From assembly GCF_003955755.1 (NCBI RefSeq), contig NZ_CP034465.1, positions 1,792,001 to 1,856,000 on the forward strand: DNA of 64,000 nucleotides. Direction: 5' to 3'. The notes under the pieces are model-generated. The model was not told the DNA's origin, ran no database searches, and saw only the letters and a program-made list of their open reading frames with translations. The DNA is from Jeotgalibaca ciconiae (GTDB lineage Bacteria > Bacillota > Bacilli > Lactobacillales > Aerococcaceae). Made by a program: the position numbers and the translations under genes. This document shows, piece by piece, positions 26,690 through 35,934 of the stretch (position 1 is its first letter; each line of letters begins with the position of its first letter).

Positions 26690-27628
26690 ATGAAAAAGAT
26701 TTTACTTGTGGCTGGCTTAGCTGTTTTTTTAGGAGCATGTAGTACAGAATATGAAGTTGAATATACAAATGAAAGCTTTACTTTGGGGAATTCATTGACC
26801 TATGAAATGCCGATTCTTGAGTCGGATTTGTTGCAACCCACATTAAATCAAGAGTTTAGTATGGGGGATGAAATTCAGATACGCAATAATTTTTGGTTTA
26901 CAGATGAAAAATCTCTGCTATCAACTGTAGATGTTGGTTATCGTTTGGTTCCGCTTGATTATGATTACCTACCTTATTACTATCTGCAAGATGATGAGCT
27001 TACGGAGTTTAGCGTTACCGAAGTTGTAAAAGAAGAAAGGGTAACGATAAACAATCGAGAATGGTTTCATGTTGAAACAGCACCAATAACTTTCGAATCA
27101 GACGGCGAAGAGTTGCAATCAGTTGATCAAACGTATTATTATCGTTCTGGTTTTGAGTTGTATAATTATACCTTTAAGTTAACAGCTCCAAAAGAAGAAT
27201 ATAATGATCAAGAGAGAGTTGCACTCACAAACGAGCGAATAGAAGAAGTTTTAGGCATGGCTGATTTCAGTCATGAACCGACAAAAACAAAAGAAGAGAT
27301 TCATACAGTACTTAATGGGACATGGGATGCTGGCGACTCAGGCTACCTGCACTTTAATGCAGGCGAATTAAAATGGTATAAAGACAGCAACATGCAAGAA
27401 GAAAATGTATTATTAATTGATGTGACGGATGTTGTTCCGCTTATCCATCCAGAGAATGATACCGAATATGCTTTACTCCAACTTGATTACTTAACAGAAA
27501 CAATAGACGGACAGACCTATGATAGTGAGACAGAGCTGACCTTGTTGATAAACTTTATGGACGATAATAATATCATCTTAGCTGACTATCAAACATTGGA
27601 ATATTATAAGTTGAGTAAGGTTGAATAA
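26690..27628 (+). CDS. Predicted lipoprotein of unknown function
   Basis: The 312-residue protein starts at ATG 26690 after GAGGAGG. MKKILLVAGLAVFLGAC is a lipoprotein signal with the modified Cys at position 17. The rest is acidic, rich in beta-strand-type stretches, and has no recognised domain. TATAAT at 26648-26653 is a likely -10. A frame open upstream to 26483 is not used. It is a single gene between two terminators. Confidence 0.8.
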   Translation: MKKILLVAGLAVFLGACSTEYEVEYTNESFTLGNSLTYEMPILESDLLQPTLNQEFSMGDEIQIRNNFWFTDEKSLLSTVDVGYRLVPLDYDYLPYYYLQDDELTEFSVTEVVKEERVTINNREWFHVETAPITFESDGEELQSVDQTYYYRSGFELYNYTFKLTAPKEEYNDQERVALTNERIEEVLGMADFSHEPTKTKEEIHTVLNGTWDAGDSGYLHFNAGELKWYKDSNMQEENVLLIDVTDVVPLIHPENDTEYALLQLDYLTETIDGQTYDSETELTLLINFMDDNNIILADYQTLEYYKLSKVE

Positions 27629-27637
27629 GGAGATTTT

Positions 27638-27674
27638 AAAGAGAGTGCTTATGTAGAATGGGCGCTCTTTTTTG
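27638..27674 (+). terminator. Terminator after the lipoprotein gene
   Basis: AAAGAG(A)GTGC and GGCGCTCTTTTTT form an imperfect stem ending in a T run. Confidence 0.7.
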
Positions 27675-27688
27675 AGGAGATTTTAATG

Positions 27689-27774
27689 GGCTCTATCATT
27701 TCTAGTGTTGGTGCCTCAAAAGAAATTTCAATAGGGGCTTGTATAATTCTAACAACACTAAAAAATAGAGAGCC
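27689..27774. repeat. MITE-like element with ISL3-type ends, copy 2 (86 bp)
   Basis: The left end GGCTCTATCATTTCTAGTGT matches the 5114 copy. The right end, reverse-complemented, reads GGCTCTCTATTTTTTAGTGT. It is flanked by TTTTAATG and TTTTAATT, a 7-base match consistent with a target duplication. With only 86 bp it cannot encode a transposase and must have been moved in trans. Confidence 0.7.
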
Positions 27775-27842
27775 TTTTAATTCTAAATGTTAAAATAATG
27801 TATAAAGATAAAAATTTTACTATAGAATAGAGGTGTTTCGAT

Positions 27843-28871
27843 TTGACTTTTACTATTATCCGACAAGATATCACAAAAATGAAAGTGGATGCGATTGTCA
27901 ACGCGGCAAACGGCAGACTGAAAATGGGAGGTGGAGTATGTGGTGCCATATTTATGGCTGCTGGAGTGGATAAACTTCAAGCAGCTTGTAATGAGCTTGA
28001 ACCTGTTGAGTCTGGCAAGGCAGTCATTACACCAGGCTTTTCACTCTATGCCAAGTATATCATTCATGCGATTGGTCCTGTGTACCAGCAACAGCATCCG
28101 GAGGAAAGTGAGAAACTGCTCCGCTTAAGCTATCTAAACGCACTGCAACTTGCTCTTGAAAATAAATGTGAAACAATTGCGTTTCCTCTAATTTCAAGTG
28201 GGATTTACGGCTATCCGAAAGAGGAAGCATTGCGAGTAGCATCTTCAGCAATACAGGACTTTCTGGCTGAAAATGAGATGGAAATATACCTTACTATATT
28301 TGATAAGGAATCATTTGCTGTAAGCAGAAAACTTCTCACTGAAGTTGCGAGCTACATTGATGAAAACTATGTTGAAAAACACAAACTTTCTCGACGAAAA
28401 CTTCTTGATATCGAACATCAAGCGCTCACTGATGCTGAACGAACTCGAAGCAGTGCACAATTGTCTCAGTTAGAGGAAAAAGCTATTGAATCATCTGCCA
28501 CAAGGGTAGATGAATTGCTCGACAATTTGGATGATTCGTTCTCTACGACACTCCTTTATCTCATTAATAAAAAAGGGAAATCAGATGTTGAAGTATATAA
28601 ATGTGCAAATCTTGATAGAAAACTTTTTTCAAAAATTAGAACAGGAAAAGGATATACACCGAGTAAACGAACTGCCATTGCATTGGCTATAGCTTTAGAA
28701 CTTACTCTTGAAGAAACAGACGACCTTTTAGAACGAGCGGGATATGCCCTATCACCTAGCCAAAAGTTTGATGTCATTATTGAATATTTTATTATAAACA
28801 AGAAGTATGACGTATTTGAAATTAACGAGCTGTTATTTCATTATGGACTGCCATTATTAGGTGGATCTTAG
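27843..28871 (+). CDS. Macro-domain protein with C-terminal HTH-like domain
   Basis: TTG start at 27843 after AGAGGTG. Residues 1 to about 170 form a macro domain (VDAIVNAANGRLKMGGGV, then AIFMAAG; AIGPVY; FPLISSGIYGYP), the fold that binds or hydrolyses ADP-ribose adducts. After a charged linker, residues about 235-342 (LLYLINKKGKSDVEVYKCAN, LDRKLFSKIRTGKGYTPSKR, TAIALAIALELTLEE) resemble an XRE-like helix-turn-helix domain often fused to, or found near, macro proteins. It is followed 90 bases later by a vWA protein, a pairing that suggests joint action. Enzymatic activity is not proven by these motifs. Confidence 0.85.
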   Translation: MTFTIIRQDITKMKVDAIVNAANGRLKMGGGVCGAIFMAAGVDKLQAACNELEPVESGKAVITPGFSLYAKYIIHAIGPVYQQQHPEESEKLLRLSYLNALQLALENKCETIAFPLISSGIYGYPKEEALRVASSAIQDFLAENEMEIYLTIFDKESFAVSRKLLTEVASYIDENYVEKHKLSRRKLLDIEHQALTDAERTRSSAQLSQLEEKAIESSATRVDELLDNLDDSFSTTLLYLINKKGKSDVEVYKCANLDRKLFSKIRTGKGYTPSKRTAIALAIALELTLEETDDLLERAGYALSPSQKFDVIIEYFIINKKYDVFEINELLFHYGLPLLGGS

Positions 28872-28924
28872 CGATCAATCATTTGTCGTTTCAAAAGCGA
28901 CCATTTATTTAGCTCCATACGCTA

Positions 28925-28953
28925 TCCTTAAGTTATCAGAAAACTTAAGGAGG
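28925..28953 (+). promoter_or_regulatory. Hairpin occluding the ribosome binding site of the vWA gene
   Basis: TCCTTAAGTT (28925-28934) and AACTTAAGGA (28942-28951) are perfect complements around a seven-base loop. The AAGGAGG ribosome binding site (28947-28953) lies in the right arm, so folding would block translation. As DNA it could also be an operator. Confidence 0.55.
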
Positions 28954-28961
28954 ATATCTCA

Positions 28962-29612
28962 ATGGAAAAAGAAACTGAATTAGTATTTATATTGGATAAA
29001 AGCGGTTCGATGGGAGGATTGGAGGAAGATACGATCGGTGGTTACAATGCGATGCTTAAAAAACAAAAAATGCTTGCAGGAGATTGTCGCATCACGACGG
29101 TGCTATTTAACAATGGCTATGAATTGCTGCACGACCGCGTCGATATAAAGGAAGTCAGCCCAATTACGTCAAAAGAGTATCAGGTTGGCGGTACAACAGC
29201 GCTACTGGATGCAATTGGAATGACAATTTATAAAGTTGATCATATTCAAAAGGATATGAACGAAGAATGCTGTTCTGAAAATGTCATGTTTGTCATTATC
29301 ACTGACGGGGAAGAAAATTCTAGCCGTGAGTATTCAGTAGAGAGAGTCAAAGCACTGATTGAACAGCAAAAGATAAAGCATGAATGGGAGTTTATTTTTC
29401 TCGGTGCAAATATTGATGCTGTCAAAGCAGCTGGACGGTTTGGCATTTCTCCCGACCGTGCCCAAAACTATCACGGAGATAGTCAAGGAGTAGAATTAAA
29501 CTTTCGTGTAATGAGCGATGCGGTTGCCGTATATCGTAAAAAGTCCTCAATACCTCCAAGCTGGAATAAGGAAATCCAGAAAGATTATAAGAAACGTGGC
29601 GAGCAAAAATAA
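28962..29612 (+). CDS. von Willebrand factor A domain protein
   Basis: The 216-residue protein is essentially one vWA domain. The metal-ion-dependent adhesion site is complete in outline: DKSGSM near residue 12, the Thr in GGTTALLDAIG and the Asp in IITDGEENSS. There is no signal peptide or membrane helix, so it acts in the cytoplasm, probably as a metal-dependent binding partner. It lies just after the macro-domain gene, with its own ribosome binding site inside a hairpin. Such vWA proteins accompany stress and nucleic-acid-processing clusters; no precise job can be given. Confidence 0.88.
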   Translation: MEKETELVFILDKSGSMGGLEEDTIGGYNAMLKKQKMLAGDCRITTVLFNNGYELLHDRVDIKEVSPITSKEYQVGGTTALLDAIGMTIYKVDHIQKDMNEECCSENVMFVIITDGEENSSREYSVERVKALIEQQKIKHEWEFIFLGANIDAVKAAGRFGISPDRAQNYHGDSQGVELNFRVMSDAVAVYRKKSSIPPSWNKEIQKDYKKRGEQK

Positions 29613-29653
29613 AGCGAATATTTATTTCTACTAAACAAATAGCAAAATTAATG

Positions 29654-29687
29654 AAGACAATTCTCGTATTGGGAGTTGTCTTTTTTG
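29654..29687 (+). terminator. Terminator after the vWA gene
   Basis: AAGACAATTCTC and GGGAGTTGTCTT pair around a five-base loop, then T residues. Confidence 0.88.
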
Positions 29688-29792
29688 TAGGCTGATGACC
29701 TCTTATTTTTCATATAAACTTAAAAATAATGGAAAAATTCCGATAGAACGATAGGAGGATGCAAGTTGATTGTTATAAGAAGGAGAAAAGAA

Positions 29793-31880
29793 ATGACTAA
29801 GAAAAGATTTTTGCCAAGATTGAGTTCAAATTTACTGCTATTGATTATTCCTGCTATTCTAATTGCTATCACTGCAATAAGTTTGGTGACCTTTAATTAT
29901 TCTAGGAATATTATTATTGACTCTCTTGATGAGCAGATGGAACTACAATTAAGCTCAACGGTTAATCAGATTGATAAAATACTGATAAAAGAACGAGCTC
30001 TAGCTGAAAGTGTGGCTCGTTCAGTTGGAAACATGTATGAAGACTTTGAAGAAGAAGATTTCGAAAGATTATTGATTGATTCCACAGAATTGTATCCTGA
30101 GACAGTTGGAATGGGAATTTGGTTTGCTCCGAATACATATAAAAACATGGCTCAGTTCGCTCCGTATGCAATGGTTAATGAAAACGGCAAGGTAATAGCT
30201 AGCAAAGATTATACGGAAGGCGACTTCGATATCCATACAAGTGAATGGTATATCGTCGGAACGGAAGGGGATGGAGGATGGACAAATTCATATCTGGATA
30301 CTGTATCGAGCATTCCCATGGTTACGATTTCTGTTCCGATGTACAGAGAAGACTCGTCTATTTTAGGTACTGTTACAGTTGACGTAGATATCTCGGCCGT
30401 TAAAGAAATGATAGCTGAGACAGAACTAGATTTTGATGCGCAAGCTTTCGTGATCGACACAGCAGGTATTTATTTGGCAGCTGAAGATGAATCAAAAATA
30501 ATGACAATGAATTTTAATGAAGATTCAAATAAAGATCTTTCGAACAAGATTACTGATATTCTCACAAGTCGTGAAAATGGGTATGATAACTATACTAGTG
30601 ACGGAAAAGATTACCGTCTTTATTACAATTATGTACCACAAACAGATTGGCTGATGGGAATTAATGTTCCTGTAGCGAATATAAACGCATCTCTAAATGG
30701 CTTAATCCAGATTTTTTCAATTGTAGCTATTGTTGCTTTGTTAATCGTTAGTATGCTGATTTATCTGTATTCTAAGAAACTGGGAGATACGGCGATGCAC
30801 AGCAGTTTACTAGCAAATGACATTTCTGAGGGGATTTTATATAGCAACCCTTTGACTGAAAAAGATTTAAATAAAAATGATGAATTAGGTGAAATTGCTC
30901 GTTCTTTACAAAGCATGCAAGAAAATTTGAAGAAGACAATTACTGAAATCGCACTGCACTCTCAAGATGTTGTAAGCGTTGGAAAAAGACTGACTTCTAC
31001 CGCAGATGATTCTGCGACAAGTGCGAATGAAATCGCAATAGCAATTGAGAATATTGCGGGTGGAGCAACTTCTCAAGCCATCGATACACAAAGTGCGACT
31101 GAAAATGTAGAAAATATCAACCATTTTGTAGATGAAAATTTTGAAATTTTAATAGAACTGCTCCGTTCAACAAATAATATAGAGAATACAAAAGATGAAG
31201 GATTCGAAGTATTAAAAGAATTGATTGAACTAATTAATTTAACTACATTAATCAACGGACAAGTGAATGCTGCAATTGAAGAAACCTATCAAAAATCGAA
31301 AGAAATTGAAGAAGCAAGTAGAATGGTCGAATCTATATCCGAGCAAACTAATCTACTGGCATTGAATGCCTCAATTGAAGCAGCACGAGCTGGAGAAGCA
31401 GGAAAAGGTTTCGCGGTTGTAGCGCAACAAATTAAAAAACTTGCGGAACAATCAAAAGGATTTAACGAAGTAATTAAAAAAGTAATTAAAGAGCTGAAAG
31501 AAACTTCAACAAACAGCGTTGAAGTTATGTCAGAAACAAAGTTAATGTTAGATCAACAAGGAAAAATTGTTGAAGATACTATGTCAAAATTTGATAATAT
31601 TGCAGAGGCAATTGTAAAAAATAAAGAAGTAGTAGAAAAACTACAAAAATCTTCAAATAACATTAAGGATAAAAATGAGGAACTGGTTGGAGTGGTACAG
31701 AATCTGTCAGCAATTGCGGAAGAAAACTCTGCAACAACTGAAGAGGTAGCCGCAATCGCTCAAGAGCAATTCCGCTCATCAGCAGAAGTTTCAGAAGCAA
31801 GTGGAAATCTATCTAAAATTGCTGTGAATTTACAAGAACAAGTAGAGAACTTCAAGCTAGAAAAATTTGAAAAAGAGTAA
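29793..31880 (+). CDS. Methyl-accepting chemotaxis protein with dCACHE-type sensor
   Basis: The 695-residue receptor starts at ATG 29793, seven bases after AGGAG. It has a first transmembrane helix near residues 13-33, an extracellular sensor to about 280 with dCACHE features ([31 protein letters not shown]), a second helix ([19 protein letters not shown]), HAMP-like sequence, and the signalling hairpin ([34 protein letters not shown]). The ligand is unknown. No other chemotaxis or flagellar gene is in the window. The organism is presumably motile, or else this is a stranded receptor. Confidence 0.93.
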   Translation: MTKKRFLPRLSSNLLLLIIPAILIAITAISLVTFNYSRNIIIDSLDEQMELQLSSTVNQIDKILIKERALAESVARSVGNMYEDFEEEDFERLLIDSTELYPETVGMGIWFAPNTYKNMAQFAPYAMVNENGKVIASKDYTEGDFDIHTSEWYIVGTEGDGGWTNSYLDTVSSIPMVTISVPMYREDSSILGTVTVDVDISAVKEMIAETELDFDAQAFVIDTAGIYLAAEDESKIMTMNFNEDSNKDLSNKITDILTSRENGYDNYTSDGKDYRLYYNYVPQTDWLMGINVPVANINASLNGLIQIFSIVAIVALLIVSMLIYLYSKKLGDTAMHSSLLANDISEGILYSNPLTEKDLNKNDELGEIARSLQSMQENLKKTITEIALHSQDVVSVGKRLTSTADDSATSANEIAIAIENIAGGATSQAIDTQSATENVENINHFVDENFEILIELLRSTNNIENTKDEGFEVLKELIELINLTTLINGQVNAAIEETYQKSKEIEEASRMVESISEQTNLLALNASIEAARAGEAGKGFAVVAQQIKKLAEQSKGFNEVIKKVIKELKETSTNSVEVMSETKLMLDQQGKIVEDTMSKFDNIAEAIVKNKEVVEKLQKSSNNIKDKNEELVGVVQNLSAIAEENSATTEEVAAIAQEQFRSSAEVSEASGNLSKIAVNLQEQVENFKLEKFEKE

Positions 31881-31905
31881 ATAGATATTCAATAACAAGA
31901 TAAAA

Positions 31906-31946
31906 AGGCTCTGTAAAATAACTAGTTATTTTACAGGGCTTATTTT
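31906..31946 (+). terminator. Terminator after the chemoreceptor gene
   Basis: An 18-bp near-perfect stem, centred on CTGTAAAATAAC/GTTATTTTACAG, is followed by TTATTTTA. A hairpin repeat begins two bases later. Confidence 0.85.
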
Positions 31947-31947
31947 A

Positions 31948-32104
31948 TAGACTAGGGGATTATAAGTTCAGCCATCAATGTCTAGCTCCCAAGTCCTGAC
32001 CTAGTGAAAAAAAGATAAATTTGCCCCATTGCGCGCTTCGCTGCTCATTCAGGGTCAAATTTCCTATTTTTTCATAGGCCAAGGCGGACTTGTCCGCTTT
32101 TCTT
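31948..32104. repeat. Terminator-associated hairpin repeat, copy 2 (short form, 157 bp)
   Basis: Identical to the 60407 copy over its whole length, from TAGACTAGGGG to GTCCGCTTTTCTT. It lacks the roughly 50-bp inner segment of the long form. The 3' end contains GCGGACTTGTCCGC plus TTTTCTT, itself a terminator-like hairpin. Confidence 0.92.
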
Positions 32105-32188
32105 ATATACTATCTATAATTTACTTTAAACATCATAGATTGAGGTTTTTGCTGTATAATAAAAAGGACTTGAAAGGGTGATAACCAA

Positions 32189-32383
32189 ATGGATGGTACG
32201 AAAAGAAATGATATAAAAGTTGGAAAACAGGTAAAAGTGGTTCAGAAACAAGATCAACGTTCTGGAAAATTAACAGAAGGTGTGGTTTCAAAAATTCTGA
32301 CAAACTCTCAAACGCATCATCACGGCATCAAAGTAATGCTTGAAGGTGGTATTGTAGGAAGAGTAAAAGAAATAATAGAGTAA
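32189..32383 (+). CDS. YwbE-family protein
   Basis: A 64-residue protein matching the YwbE (DUF2196) family: R(N)DIKVGKQVKVVQKQDQRSG, then KLTEGVVSKILTNS, then HHHGIKVMLEGGIVGRV. The KOW-like pattern suggests a small beta-barrel, but the role is unknown. GAAAGGGTG precedes the ATG and a TATAAT lies near 32155. It is a single gene between a repeat and a strong terminator. Confidence 0.88.
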   Translation: MDGTKRNDIKVGKQVKVVQKQDQRSGKLTEGVVSKILTNSQTHHHGIKVMLEGGIVGRVKEIIE

Positions 32384-32390
32384 ACAGATA

Positions 32391-32434
32391 AATTTAGAAA
32401 AAGCTGGGACAGTCGTTCTGGCTTTTTCTAAATT
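32391..32434 (+). terminator. Terminator after the ywbE-type gene
   Basis: AATTTAGAAAAAGC and GCTTTTTCTAAATT form a perfect 14-bp stem around a 16-base loop. Confidence 0.88.
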
Positions 32435-32485
32435 TAATTTCTGATAGCTAATTAGCATGCCGAACTATTCGCAAGAAAGTAACGA

Positions 32486-33055
32486 TCAATAAAAGAGTAG
32501 GCCAGCGATACCTGATAGAACCATAATCAGTATGGGATTCAATTTGTACTTCCTTAATAAAAATAGAGCGATCATAAAGACAATTATCGCAGTGATGTTG
32601 ACGCTCATTTCATTAATATCAAATGACGGAGTTCCAAAAAATGCAAGCAAAATAATCGTAGAGGCTGCCGATCCAATAAGCCCAATCGAACTCGATCGTA
32701 GTCCTTTCAATATATTAGAAATACTATCAATGTCCTTATGCTTCTTAAAAAAATTGTATAAAGCGATTGAAATAATAAATCCAGATAAAATGCTTCCTAC
32801 CGTAGCAGCAACAGCTCCTAATACACCTGCAATACGTATGCCTACGAATGAGGCGGTATTTACTACCAGAGGACCGGGTGTCATTTGAGAAATGGTAATA
32901 ATATCTGTATATTCCTGTAGTGATAGCCAGTTATGAGTATTTACGACCTCTTCTTGAATGAAGGGGATAATCGCATACCCACCGCCGATACTAAATAAAC
33001 CGATTTTTAAGAAGTTTACAAATAAAATAAAGATAATATTATTCACTTTCAACAC
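32486..33055 (-). CDS. Chromate-transporter family protein, second half-size subunit
   Basis: The 189-residue membrane protein has the family motif FSIGGGYAIIPFIQEEVV and ISQMTPGPLVVNTASFVGIR, defining one CHR domain. Short-chain CHR proteins work as pairs of oppositely oriented halves. It overlaps the upstream partner by 17 bases, so the two are translationally coupled. Chromate is only the founding substrate; sulfate-like or other anions are possible. Confidence 0.88.
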   Translation of the reverse strand: MLKVNNIIFILFVNFLKIGLFSIGGGYAIIPFIQEEVVNTHNWLSLQEYTDIITISQMTPGPLVVNTASFVGIRIAGVLGAVAATVGSILSGFIISIALYNFFKKHKDIDSISNILKGLRSSSIGLIGSAASTIILLAFFGTPSFDINEMSVNITAIIVFMIALFLLRKYKLNPILIMVLSGIAGLLFY

Positions 33056-33617
33056 CTCCCAGCTTGTTTTTTATAAAGGACTGAGCTAAACAGAGGACAG
33101 AACAAAAGATAATGATATACAGCACATTCACATTGAAAACAAAATTAGCTAAAAATGCAAAAGGAGCCATTAATGTTAATAATAAGTTTTTTTCTTTTAG
33201 AACGCCTTGCCACATATCAATTAATAAATCAACAATTGTAGCTGCAACTCCAGCTTCCATCCCTTTTAAGAGTGAAGAGATAATGTTGTTATCCCTAAAA
33301 GATTGATAGAAAAATGAAATGATTGATAGAATCATTATGGGAGGTAAAATGGTTCCGATACAAGTAATTACTGCTCCTTTCAGTCCAGCAATACGGTAGC
33401 CGACTAATACTGCAATGTTAACAGCAATAGCCCCGGGAGTTGATTGAGCAATGGCTGCCATCTCCAATAATTCTTGTTCACTAATCAGTTTTAAATCCTT
33501 AACGAAGTATTTGCGCATCATCGGTATCACGACATATCCGCCCCCAAAAGTGAATGCACTAATAGAAAACGAAAACCGAAAAAGCAAAAAATATACTTTT
33601 AATTTATTTAATTGCAA
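33039..33617 (-). CDS. Chromate-transporter family protein, first half-size subunit
   Basis: The 192-residue partner subunit carries FTFGGGYVVIPMMRKYFV and IAQSTPGAIAVNIAVLVGYR. It is the first gene of a two-gene unit and lies divergent from a LysR regulator 120 bases away, which probably controls it. AAAGGAGATGG precedes its start region. Confidence 0.88.
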   Translation of the reverse strand: MQLNKLKVYFLLFRFSFSISAFTFGGGYVVIPMMRKYFVKDLKLISEQELLEMAAIAQSTPGAIAVNIAVLVGYRIAGLKGAVITCIGTILPPIMILSIISFFYQSFRDNNIISSLLKGMEAGVAATIVDLLIDMWQGVLKEKNLLLTLMAPFAFLANFVFNVNVLYIIIFCSVLCLAQSFIKNKLGGVESE

Positions 33618-33652
33618 AGTAAATCCATCTCCTTTTTGTGAAATTCGCCTTT

Positions 33653-33672
33653 TTCTAGTATATTATATAGAA
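33653..33672. promoter_or_regulatory. Near-palindrome between the chromate-transporter genes and lysR
   Basis: TTCTAGTATATTATATAGAA is a near-perfect palindrome in the divergent promoter region. It may be a LysR operator or simply AT-rich promoter DNA. Confidence 0.3.
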
Positions 33673-33739
33673 GGCACATAAGTAAAATCACATATTTTTA
33701 TGAAATACATTATAGTTTAGTTATGAATTGGGGATAGAT

Positions 33740-34618
33740 ATGAAAATCAGGCACTTAAGAATTTTTAAGGCTGTATGTGAGGAAGAAAGTATTACAAAAG
33801 CTTCTGAGAAATTATTTATAACGCAACCTGCTGTTTCGACTGCTGTCAATGAATTGGAAAATTATTTAGGTGTTCGTTTGTTTGACAGGGTCTCTAGAAA
33901 AATACAATTAAATGAAACCGGCAAACTTTTTTTGGTGAAGACTATAAAACTCTTAGCCTTATATGATGATTTAGAAAAGAACACAAAAAACTTAGAAGAG
34001 AATGCGGTCCTCAAGATTGGATCGAGTATAACCATTGCTAATTTTATATTACCGCAAGCAATGGCTAAGTTTAAAACAGCCTGTAAAAACACCCCTACTA
34101 GAGTCGTGGTAGAGAATGCTAGGACAATCGAGAATATGGTGAGTGAAAACAAAGTAGACATTGGTTTAGTTGAAGGGGTTGTTTATAACAAAGAATTAAA
34201 AAATTTCCGGTTTTCTTCATCCGAATTGCTAGTGCTTTGTTCTCCTCAACATAAGTATGCGAAAGAAAAACCTATAGATATTGATGAGTTAACCACTGAA
34301 ACATTTTTACTAAGAGAAGAAGGCAGTGCAATTAGAGATGTTTTTGATAGTGCATTATTATTGCATAATGTAAGTGTCAGTCCAGTATGGACAAGCGTAA
34401 ATTCACAAGCTTTGATTCAAGCAGTAAAACAAAATTTAGGAATCAGTGTCTTGCCGAGGCAGAAAGTTGAAAATGAGCTCCGGAATGGAGAAATAGTAGA
34501 AATAAAAGTCAATGATTTGGAACTGATAAGTGTGAATCATATTATCTTCAGTAAAGGCAAGTATGAAACAAAACCTTTTAAAAAATTGATTGAAATCCTT
34601 TGTAATAAAGGAAGTTAA
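33740..34618 (+). CDS. LysR-family regulator
   Basis: The 292-residue protein begins with a standard LysR winged helix (IRHLRIFKAVCEEESITKAS, then TQPAVSTAVNELE) and an effector domain. I take ATG 33740 after GGGGATAG; the in-frame TTG 33728 lies within that site. Divergence from the two chromate-transporter genes marks them as likely targets. Its effector is unknown. Confidence 0.88.
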   Translation: MKIRHLRIFKAVCEEESITKASEKLFITQPAVSTAVNELENYLGVRLFDRVSRKIQLNETGKLFLVKTIKLLALYDDLEKNTKNLEENAVLKIGSSITIANFILPQAMAKFKTACKNTPTRVVVENARTIENMVSENKVDIGLVEGVVYNKELKNFRFSSSELLVLCSPQHKYAKEKPIDIDELTTETFLLREEGSAIRDVFDSALLLHNVSVSPVWTSVNSQALIQAVKQNLGISVLPRQKVENELRNGEIVEIKVNDLELISVNHIIFSKGKYETKPFKKLIEILCNKGS

Positions 34619-34667
34619 TTTTATACAATTATTTTAAACCAGAGCTTTTGATAGAAGGGGGTGGATT

Positions 34668-35189
34668 ATGAAAAGCTATAAGTCAAAGAATGCTTTGAAA
34701 GAGGCGATAAATAAAGCTTATATGAAATATGACCAAGAATTTATTGGAATTCCAGAAGCTATGAAAGACGTTCGCATAGAGGGTGTCGATCGTACTCCTG
34801 CTGAAAATTTAGCTTATCAAGTTGGTTGGACAACTCTGCTTCTCAAATGGGAGAGCGATGAGCAAGAGGGGAAAGAAATTCATACGCCGACTGAAGGTTT
34901 CAAATGGAATCAATTAGGGGAGTTGTACCAATGGTTTTATCAACAGTATGCTCACCAATCATTAAGAGTATTAAGAAAGCAATTAAAAGAAAACATGGAG
35001 ATGATTGTTCACATGCTAGACGCTATGAGTGAAAAAGAATTATTTGAACCTCATCAACGTCAATGGGCAGATGCAGCGACAGCTAAAGCAGTATGGCCTG
35101 TTTATAAGTTTGTGCATATTAATACGATAGCGCCATTTACGAATTTTCGAACTAAAATTCGCAAATGGAAAAAGATCAACCAATTATAA
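34668..35189 (+). CDS. ClbS/DfsB-family four-helix protein
   Basis: The 173-residue protein matches the ClbS/DfsB family (SKNALKEAINKAYMKYDQEF, ENLAYQVGWTTLLLKWE, FKWNQLGELYQWFY, and the closing NTIAPFTNFRTKIRKWKK). ClbS hydrolyses the genotoxin colibactin in its producer. Most relatives, such as this one, have no toxin cluster nearby and no known substrate. AGAAGGGGGTGG is the ribosome binding site. Confidence 0.85.
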   Translation: MKSYKSKNALKEAINKAYMKYDQEFIGIPEAMKDVRIEGVDRTPAENLAYQVGWTTLLLKWESDEQEGKEIHTPTEGFKWNQLGELYQWFYQQYAHQSLRVLRKQLKENMEMIVHMLDAMSEKELFEPHQRQWADAATAKAVWPVYKFVHINTIAPFTNFRTKIRKWKKINQL

Positions 35190-35236
35190 AAAAATCCCTG
35201 CTCAAATGAGACGATAATTTTTTTGGAGTGAAGTGA

Positions 35237-35839
35237 ATGGGAAATACAGATATTTTTGAAAAGATGGCTAGTCGCTACGACACGGAAGAACGAATCAACA
35301 TTGCTCGAAAATCAGCGGATGCCATTCGTAGCTATTTAGAGAATAGCAAAGATAAACAAGCGATGGATTTTGGTTGTGGAACGGGACTTGTAGGAATAAA
35401 TTTACTAGAGGAATTTGAATCCATTCTTTTTGTCGATTCATCTCAAAATATGATTCATCAAATGGACCGAAAGATTAAGGATTTCGAAATTAAAAATGCC
35501 AGTACACTGTATTTTGATTTCGAAAAAGAGATAAGTATAGATGTACGTGCTGACTATATCTTTATGTCGCAAGTGCTACTTCATATAAAAGATACGGCAC
35601 ATATTCTGTCAAGACTCTATGAGATTTTAAATGAAGACGGGCACTTAATCATCGTTGACTTTGATAAAAACGATAAGATCGTTTCTAGTCTGGTACACAA
35701 TGGATTCGATCAGGAGAAATTAGCAATTCGAATGAGAGAAATAGGTTTTACAGAGACTCAATCCAAAACGTTTTACAATGGAACGAACATTTTTATGAAT
35801 CAAGATGCCTCCATGTTTGTAATAGATGCGAAAAAATAA
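35237..35839 (+). CDS. Class I SAM-dependent methyltransferase
   Basis: The 200-residue protein has motif I MDFGCGTGLVGINLLE, an acidic post-I residue (ILFVDSSQNM), and the motif LIIVDFDKND. The length equals one Rossmann methyltransferase domain. The substrate is unknown. TTTTTTTGGAGTG precedes the ATG, 47 bases after the ClbS-like gene. Confidence 0.85.
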   Translation: MGNTDIFEKMASRYDTEERINIARKSADAIRSYLENSKDKQAMDFGCGTGLVGINLLEEFESILFVDSSQNMIHQMDRKIKDFEIKNASTLYFDFEKEISIDVRADYIFMSQVLLHIKDTAHILSRLYEILNEDGHLIIVDFDKNDKIVSSLVHNGFDQEKLAIRMREIGFTETQSKTFYNGTNIFMNQDASMFVIDAKK

Positions 35840-35934
35840 AAACTTGATTTGGATGAGAAATTTAAATAAATTGATATTTCAAATTTGAATTTACCCAAAA
35901 ATCTTAACCCAAGGTCGAAAAGGAAAAAGCCTGA

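Noticed and set aside
31948-32104. Repeat family as a group II intron or a coding IS
   Set aside because: At 157-207 bp with no open frame and no intron domain V-like sequence recognised by eye, it is too small; at most a non-autonomous element.
34668-35189. ClbS-like gene as part of a genotoxin cluster
   Set aside because: No polyketide or peptide synthetase genes are nearby.
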